NCBI GenBank assembly: GCA_015680685.1
Contig: MNCI01004469.1
Location: 1-64,000, forward strand
From: Gnetum montanum
Lineage: Eukaryota; Streptophyta; Gnetopsida; Gnetales; Gnetaceae
Reading direction: 5' to 3'
Length of the DNA: 64,000 nt
The position numbers were made by a program, and so were the translations under genes. This document shows positions 57,400-64,000 of the stretch, piece by piece. Numbering within the stretch: the first letter of the stretch is position 1; each line of letters opens with the position of its first letter. Under the pieces are notes generated by a model, which saw only the letters and a program-made list of their open reading frames with translations, did no database searches and had not been told where the DNA came from.

Positions 57400-59639
57400 T
57401 GTAGAACATCACCCCTAGGAGAAGGAGTCCTATAATACTCAAGGGCTTGGTAGTCAGGTTGAGAAGTGACATGACCAGTAGAGCCACATGGAGGGATTGG
57501 CTACTGCATGTAATATCCATATAGGTCAGGTTGACGGTAAGGATACTGTTGCTGTGGTGGTGGAATTCCCCATGATTTTGGGTGCTACCATTATTGATAT
57601 TGATCAGTTGGTTATGGTGGAGTTCCACTTGGATAATACATTAAGGGTTGGTGGAACTATCTTGGGTTACCTTGAGGATAAGGTAACCTTTGGGATGTTT
57701 TCCTTCTGTTTAATCATGGGTTGAGTGCATAAACCCTAGACTCTTGTAGATGTAATATTACAGGGCAACATCCCTTAGGATGGTCATATTGACATATCTT
57801 GTATCCACTATCATTGTCTGTATGTAAATCCACAACCTCTTCGATGACAACAACTTTTCCCTTACGTTCGCTATGTGCATACTCAGTTTCTCTCTTTTTT
57901 CTCTTTTTGCAATGACTACCTTACTCTTTAAACTCCTCTACTATTTTGAGAATAGTTTGAAATCTATTATCTAGGGAGTCCCACATTTCTTTTACCTTTT
58001 CCGATACTTCTGATGCCAACTTTTGAATAGGCAAAGTTTTCCTATTCACCATCTCTTCGAGTGATGACTCTTCTTCATCCTCACAAAATCTTACTACCTT
58101 CTTTTGGAGGGAAGGATCTCTATTATATTCCTCCACACTTTCTCTTCTCCTTAGCTCACCTTCCTCTTTAGCAACTTGCTCTAATAATCTCTGTACTTGA
58201 TGGGCCCTAAGCTCGGATAGTCTTCCTTGGGCATAAGTCTCAAGGTTTGCTTGCATTTCATGCCTAAGCCCATCTATGAGATGGTGTAGTTGATCCCTCT
58301 ACGAATAACCATGGCCAAGACAACGATGTAACAATGCATAATATCAGCCCATGGTAGCATCCAAGGGTTGATGTCCTCCTTGTTTCCACCCTTGGATTTT
58401 CTTTCACAAGTTGGACACTTGGGAGTATGTTTTGTACTTATTGTTGAACAATTCTAACATAGTACTCCACCTATGAATGGATTCTTGTTCTAAGGACTGA
58501 TACCAGCTCTTCACTTCTTTGACTAGTGTCCATGTGAACAACATTAATTTTTATCATTCATTTTCTATGTTTTGTAAGGCACATGCATCATGAAATGCTT
58601 GTAGATGATTTTGAGGATTAGCATTGTATACCCCTTCAAAATCGTGGGATATTTTTTATGTCTAATCTCTTGATCCTACTATCTTTTTTGTGCCTTTTTG
58701 GAACTCTAACAGCCTTAGTCATGTCTAGCATACTTCGAGTAGCGAGTAGGGGTTCATCATGATCGTCCCATCTGTGGTGTCTATGATGCCTATGTTGTTC
58801 CCTAATTTCCCTTATTCTATGTTGTGATTCTCTAGAATGGCTTGTCCCCTTACTTGACTATTTTGTCTATGAATCCCACCTTTCCTACCTTTATCCTCAT
58901 GGTCTTCTCCTTTATGACTGCATCTAGATCCTGAAGGAGAGGGTGAAGGATATGATGAAGATGAAGAAGGAAGAGAATTGTCACCATGATAATGCCTGCT
59001 TCCTTCTCTTTGGTGGTCGCGGCCTTGATCGTAGTTACGATCAGAATGTCCATCTTTTTCATGCGTTCGTGTTCCTTTTTTAGACCCTTTGTGTCTATCG
59101 GTATCAAAATCTAGGTTATGGATAGTTGAGTGAAGATTTTAATACAAAACCCCTTGATTGAAGTCAACGGGAGGGACATCATTGTGTGGGAGACTTCTTG
59201 AGGTAGGTTCACCACCCTCATTTTTACTTATGACATACAGGACATTGTGAGATAACTTCCCTTTCATCGATTCATGACATCTCTCCTATTGTAAATCCCT
59301 TTAATGTTGTGCCTCCATGGGTCGATAATCTCTCAAGTTTTGATCATGCACAATGCACTTTTCCTGTAAGTGTTGCATACCAATTTGTGTGAGATCATGA
59401 ATGTGCATGCCTAGGACTGAGCAATTAGGAGGTAACACTATGTTACCTTTTAAATCACACCAATGTAGTTGTTCATCCTTGTGGAGGATAAAGATAAAGT
59501 TTGGTATATACTCATCAGGATGAATGTATACCACACGAAACTATTCAGGGACTAGTGAATTATCATGTAAACTATGCCTCTGATTGTTCCCTGTATTGAA
59601 CCTAGGCAGTGAAACACTCTTGTAAGAATAATGAGACAT
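57400..59639 (-). pseudogene. Element B gag
   Basis: ATG at 59639 gives MSHYSYKSVSLPRFNTGNNQ. The next recognisable piece is HPDEYIPNFIFILHKDEQLH (59301-59534), then the Arg/His/Ser-rich stretch (about 58860-59080) and the capsid core, decayed, around 58350-58700. The coiled segment lies in the 57921-58256 ORF (ARGRLSEL-like start, EVSEKVKEMWDSLDNRFQ end). The knuckle region near 57760-57800 reads YKICQYDHPKGCCPVI, with the first Cys replaced by Tyr. Collinear with A gag over its whole length. Confidence 0.75.
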
Positions 59640-59756
59640 AATTATCTATTCAGTATGAAATACTCTTCATTTTACTATTTGTAAGATAACCAACCCTAAG
59701 GGCTCATTCCAATGATGTGAATATTTACTAAGTTCTAGCTAGCGAACAACCAACAA

Positions 59757-59777
59757 AGTCTTTGGCAATGGTGCCAA
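59757..59777 (-). promoter_or_regulatory. Element B primer binding site
   Basis: On the minus strand TTGGCACCATTGCCAAAGAC adjoins the 5' LTR. The first 13 bases after the spacer T are close to the tRNA-Asp complement. Confidence 0.75.
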
Positions 59778-60559
59778 TGATAAGTGGCAAGGTATCTCTA
59801 TGCTCAACCATACGAATACGAGCATCCATGCATGATCTAGTTGAATTCCAAGGACTAAGTCCTTATGCGCCTTTGTGGAACAAGGATGGGTTAGTCAATA
59901 ATTGTCTTCCCAAGCTTACCTGGATAGCATGATTGTATGGTTAAGTAAACTTGAGGTACATGATTTTTATAGTTTTTTATGTTTTTATGTCCTGGTGCTA
60001 CAAAGGGAGGAGAGAGAGATAACTAAGTAACTAATTTAATTTAACTACTCAACTATTCTTTAACTAGTCCTAACACNNNNNNNNNNNNNNNNNNNNNNNN
60101 NNNNNNNNNNNNNNNNNNNNNNNNNNNNNNNNNNNNNNNNNNNNNNNNNNNNNNNNNNNNNNNNNNNNNNNNNAGAGAACATTAATTAACTAAAAAATCA
60201 TTAAGTAATAGTAATTAACATTAATTAATCTATTTTGAATGCTGCAAGGTTTATCACAAAGTTTGTCTTTATTGTCGTACACAAGGTGTGTTTGGTACAC
60301 AATGCTTGAATAAAGATTCGTTCACTTTATAACTCGTACTGCGGGCACACAAAAATAATTCTAACTCTAAGAGTGAAAAGAGGAAAGAGTTTGGGTAAGG
60401 GTCTAACTAATCTATTGCCAAACCAAGTGCACCTACATCTTATTTATAGGCATCGAGGCAGGTCTTGATATTGGATGCCCAATATCGCTTGGAAGGCTCC
60501 AATATTGTGGACTTGATATCACCTCTATGATATCATGGTCTCGATATCACATTTCATCA
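59778..60559 (-). repeat. Element B 5' LTR (with gap)
   Basis: Runs from TGATAAGTGGCA to TTCATCA. The TATA box (TATTTATAG) is at 60441. The block 60460-60550 has GATATTGG, CCAATATCG, TGATATCACC and CGATATCACA units. The 97 unknown bases at 60077-60173 replace part of it, so true length is uncertain. Confidence 0.88.
60077..60173. other. Assembly gap (97 N)
   Basis: Unknown bases inside element B's 5' LTR, between sequences that align to the partner LTR at about 51015 and 51170. The gap is probably shorter than the real missing sequence. Confidence 0.99.
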
Positions 60560-60564
60560 GTAAT

Positions 60565-60908
60565 GTATGATTTTATATGATTCGATCTTTTTCCCTAAGT
60601 AATGTTTCACTTACCTAAGCTTGGTAAGTGGAATGTTATAAGTAAATATCAAAATTGAAATTTTCTAACGTAGGACTTATAGACCTTTTTAGATGATTTT
60701 TAAGAAAACTTGTGATAACATAAGATCCAAAGAATAGTATCAAAGAAGTGTCTTAAATGAACATCAATAAAGAAATTTTGTTATATCTTTAAATATAAAA
60801 TGATAAGGCTAGAAACAATAATAATGAACAACCTAAAATTTATCTTAACTACTCTAGGTATTTTAGCCTAGCCTAGCCATGAATTACAACAAGGTCTACC
60901 ACATATGC
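60565..60908. other. Background stretch between B and H
   Basis: No gene or repeat recognised. It follows the right GTAAT duplication of B and ends at the LTR of H. Confidence 0.5.
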
Positions 60909-61817
60909 TAATGAGTGGCAAGGTACCCCTACACTCAACCATATGAATATGAACGTTCACGCATGATTCAATTGAACTCTGTAGATAGGCTAGTTGTGGT
61001 GTCTAGATATTTACATGTTGATCGCAATTTTCTATCTTCTGACCTGGACTAGTATTTTCTTTGTCACGTATGGTTTAGTCCAGAGTGAGGTGTATGATGT
61101 GGTCCTAAACTAATGCTACTCCTAGAGGCAATGAAAAATAACTTTATTTTAAGCTAATACAGAATGAGAAGCAAAATATAAGCTAACCTAAGTGTGATGA
61201 GCATCCTTCCTTAATCATTCATACACATCTTGGACTTCGTGTACTACTTCTAGGATTACTAGGCGCATGTTACTTAAACACTCCTAGGATACCAAGTAGT
61301 CACACTTAAATGCTCATGATTAAGTCGTACTCATTCTACATTTAATAACAGGGATAGTAAATGAAGGTAAAGAAATATTAATTAAGAAAACAATAAATAA
61401 AAAAATAGTTAAGCAATTAAACTAAGTCAATGCTGCAATGATGAAGTAATCTTGATCTTTATTGCTGGTCGTGAGCATGTCCAAGTACGTCACACTCGAA
61501 TAAAGGTTCCATATAATTACAATCATCACACTATGGCATGCACTAGGGAAAGAATTGAGATGAACTAAAAATGAACAAAATGACTCTACTACTACACTTA
61601 CTTCCATTTCCTATGGGCCTAAATGTGGTATTTATAGGCTTACACAGGAACCACAATATCTTGTATCTGATATCATTACCTAGGTCATGATATCACGTAT
61701 GAAATATTCCATACCTATATCAAGGGTCTAATGTCAAGGGTCTTATTTTAGCACCTGGTTATCAAGGGTTCAATGTCAAGGATTTGATATCAGCACCTAA
61801 CAAACCATGATTCATCA
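60909..61817 (-). repeat. Element H 3' LTR
   Basis: The 909-bp LTR runs from TAATGAGTGGCA to TTCATCA. TATA (TATTTATAG) is at 61629. The following block (61655-61800) has CACAATATC, CTGATATC and CATGATATCACGTATG units plus repeats of CAAGGGT(C/T)TAATGTCAAGG. Confidence 0.85.
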
Positions 61818-63821
61818 TACCCCCACAACTAAATAACAACTTGTCCTCAAGTCAAAGAAAGTGAGGAACATGTTCATTCAATTACAAATAGGGGATAGGT
61901 ATGAGATTATTAAATGACCATGGACTGTTTCATGCCATAATGTGGGACTAAACAAAATTTGGTCACAAAGACAAAAAGCAAAACATGTGGAACTCATGGG
62001 GTTTCCAATGGTGGTGGCTTCTCCATGGATGCCTTTCCTTTGTCCTACACTCCAGGCTTTTGAGATTGATACCATTGAAGAACTACCTAATGTTTCTCCT
62101 CTTCTATTTAAGGATTATGAGTTGTCCATGTTGATGTAACATTGTTTGATGGAGTCGACACTTCCCATGGACATAGCAGCTGCAGGAACACTTAATTGGC
62201 CTTGACATGCTATGCTACAAATAGCCATCGTTCCTCTTCATAGGCTAGGGCCCTGACCTCTCCACCTTTTTCTTGACCAAATTGTGCAGTGACAGGAGTT
62301 TCCTAATGGATGCTAAATGATTGTGCCTCCTACTTTTCATGTTCTGCATGAGGTCTTTGGCCTATGCCTCTTCCTAGGCATTCATTTGCACCTTGATAAG
62401 GTCCTCCTTATTTTCCTCTTTTAGGGCCCATATATAATCACACAAAGATCAATTGTTAGTAAGGTTATTGAAAGAAGTTCAATTATTTCAAACCTTACTC
62501 AATGCCTTTAATAAATTTTGAATTTTTTACTTAGTGTGATTTTAGAGTTAGAAATTTTTCAAGGAAGTTGACTTAAAAGTTTAATGTTGGACCTGATTTG
62601 TTTATGTGACACATAAAAGGACATGTAATAATTTTGAGGAACATTTGAGAAAATGATGACAAAGGAAAGAATAGCTATGGCAATGATGTACTTAGAGGGT
62701 ATAAAATGATGTGGTGGTGTGCAATAAGTACAAATTACAAAAGTCACAAAAGTGGGTCCTCCTCAAAGCAAGTTCCAACCTATAATTCCCTTGTGTAACC
62801 ACACCTTAAAATATTTGTAGGCACTAGAAGGGTTAAATGTAATCTACACCGATGCAACAAAACACACACATGTTAAATACCATTACAATGAGGTATGAAT
62901 TCTATGCCACACAAGACACAAGTTAGAAATACTTAGACAGTGAGATGAAATGAATCATAGAAGGGATTATAGAGATTGGAATGTGAGGTAACTAATCCAG
63001 GGCACAACGAATCCTAGTTTTAGGGCATGATTAATGTGTCATTAGCTCATTACTCCAGAATCAAGACCAAGTCCAGTCCTTCAATCAGTGACATCGCATT
63101 GTTTCATCCAAGGATGAATAGCCATAAGAGCATCATGACAACAAGGCATACGATCACTTGGCATTTTGTCCATAGAAAGAGTGATTTGGAATTTCTCTAC
63201 AGCACATTTTTTTCAAGCCACTTTGGCACTATGTTCCTTTCAACAGTGAACTAGAGAAGCCACCAACCTTTAGGCATGGGTGCATGTCTTTCCAGTGGGA
63301 CCCCCTAGAATAGCATTGAGTTTCTTTATTGAGTGCCTTTATTACTCTTACTCCCATTTTTCATTAGATCTACAAGGATCTTAGTACAACCAGGCTACAT
63401 GATAGCACCTACAGATGTCACCAAAGAAAATCCACAAGTTCCCTTGATGTCACACCATGGCAATTCCTTCTTAGTCCATCATTCTTTTCTTTGGGCATAA
63501 TGAATACAAAATTACTTTTAAGTTTTCATGATGACAAGAATATCATTGTACCTAGAGTATAACCTCTTATTAATAGAATGGATGAGTGGGTGTTGTCGGC
63601 TCACTATCCAAATAATTAGTCACTTGAGACTTGATAGCATAGAACAACACCTCAACCAACGAGTCACATGAGTATTTTATTTACCAAAGAGATTACCCTC
63701 AAAAAGATAAAACAATAAAATAATAAATAAAAAGATAAAACAACAAGTTGAAAGATGAAAAACTAGAAAATAAAAAATTGTAAAATTACAGAAAATGAAA
63801 AATATTTATTAATTCTGCTTG
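61818..63821 (-). other. Element H 3' untranslated region
   Basis: No coding frame. The conserved block lies at plus 62750-62830 (GTGGGTCCTCCTCAAAG), and the CCCTTGATGTCACACC block near 63440 matches A near 36725. A-rich low complexity occupies 63690-63810. Confidence 0.6.
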
Positions 63822-64000
63822 TTAGAATGGAAGATATCCCCCATATCTAAAATTTTGATCATGGCGAGAATTAATAAATGGAAGGTTGGGATCCATGCAT
63901 TTTGAAAATATTGGAACTTGGTCATATCCAAACCATTGGGTGTCTTTTGATGGGGCATTTGGAATGTACCCAAATTGGGGTTCACACACTTAATTAAAGT
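63822..64000 (-). pseudogene. Element H gag C-terminus
   Basis: In minus sense it reads DTQWFGYDQVPIFSKCMDPN, then LPFINSRHDQNFRYGGY and LPF before TAA. This matches the C-terminal motif of F (CMDPNYPLIIN…GGYPPF) and E. About 50 codons are visible and open, and the rest is outside the window. Confidence 0.75.

Larger units (their letters stand above)
50708..60559 (-). mobile_element. Element B: full-length gypsy element (Athila/Tat-like)
   Basis: LTRs at 50708-51535 (3') and 59778-60559 (5') enclose, in minus sense, primer site, gag, protease, RT, RNase H, integrase and a 2-kb 3'UTR. An exact GTAAT duplication lies at 50703-50707 and 60560-60564. The 3' end reads GAGGACGAGTTTTCATT, then a G-containing tract against the LTR. 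The polyprotein order and tRNA-Asp-type primer site place it with the non-chromovirus gypsy elements. Many stops and frameshifts make it inactive, but it is the reference for what A, D, E, F, G and H have lost or never had. An N gap lies in the 5' LTR. Confidence 0.93.
60909..64000 (-). mobile_element. Element H: gag-only gypsy element, partly in window
   Basis: The 3' LTR (60909-61817), a G-rich polypurine tract, a 3'UTR of about 2 kb and the C-terminus of gag are present in minus orientation. The 5' part lies beyond the window. Gag ends with TAA at 63822-63824 and the UTR follows, with no protease or RT between, as in E and F. No target duplication can be checked. Confidence 0.8.

Overview
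This window is nuclear DNA of a seed plant with a large, repeat-dense genome. A conifer or other gymnosperm is my guess, but nothing here fixes the species. Signs of this are stacked Ty3/gypsy LTR retrotransposons, heavy decay of CpG and CAG sites, an RTE-like plant LINE, and one intron-bearing remnant of a plant single-copy gene. There is no bacterial or organellar gene order. I see no intact protein-coding gene; almost every coding stretch is a decayed transposon gene.

Most of the window belongs to one related set of gypsy elements. Their LTRs of about 0.8-1 kb begin TGATGAG or a near variant and end CTCATCA or TTCATCA. They have a tRNA-Asp-type primer site, a short G-rich polypurine tract and a CTATAAATA box. 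I label them by letter. J is a truncated LTR (4005-4788, +). G is a collapsed element (7010-8459, -). F is 5' LTR-gag-3'UTR (10529-15897, +). E spans 17574-34104 (+). D (25696-32918, -) sits inside E, and a truncated element C (29275 to about 31560, +) sits inside D. A (34555-41630, -) has gag and protease but no RT-RNase H-integrase. B (50708-60559, -) is full-length. H (60909 to the window edge, -) is partial. Exact 5-bp target duplications support G (ATAGT), E (ACATC), D (TTAGC) and B (GTAAT); A has an imperfect pair (CAAGG/CAGGG).

The elements fall into two functional types. B, D and probably the ancestor of A encode gag-protease-RT-RNase H-integrase. E, F and H instead have a gag of about 828 codons that stops after a conserved C-terminal motif and runs straight into a long 3' untranslated region, so they look like gag-only partners that borrow polymerase. 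E also carries a second, large sense-strand ORF (23076-25690, continuing at 32919) unlike retroviral proteins. It is preceded by the same kind of palindromic DNA found upstream of the TATA box in the LTRs. D inserted into this ORF.

Outside these elements are: gag/protease scraps (1-600); a fragment resembling the extra ORF (1690-2500, -); a 506-bp inverted repeat with a perfect inner stem of about 102 bp (2712-3217); a LINE broken by LTR J (3640-5850, -); a Copia gag remnant cut by F (9743-10528, +); an intron-containing pseudogene of the plant TMEM209/CYB561_N family with a minisatellite just before its start codon (42650-45690, +); a minisatellite (47220-47530); and the 3' end of an unrelated gypsy element (48737-50328, +). 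Two N gaps and two single-N joins limit the assembly; one of the single-N joins is flanked by an exact 45-bp duplication.
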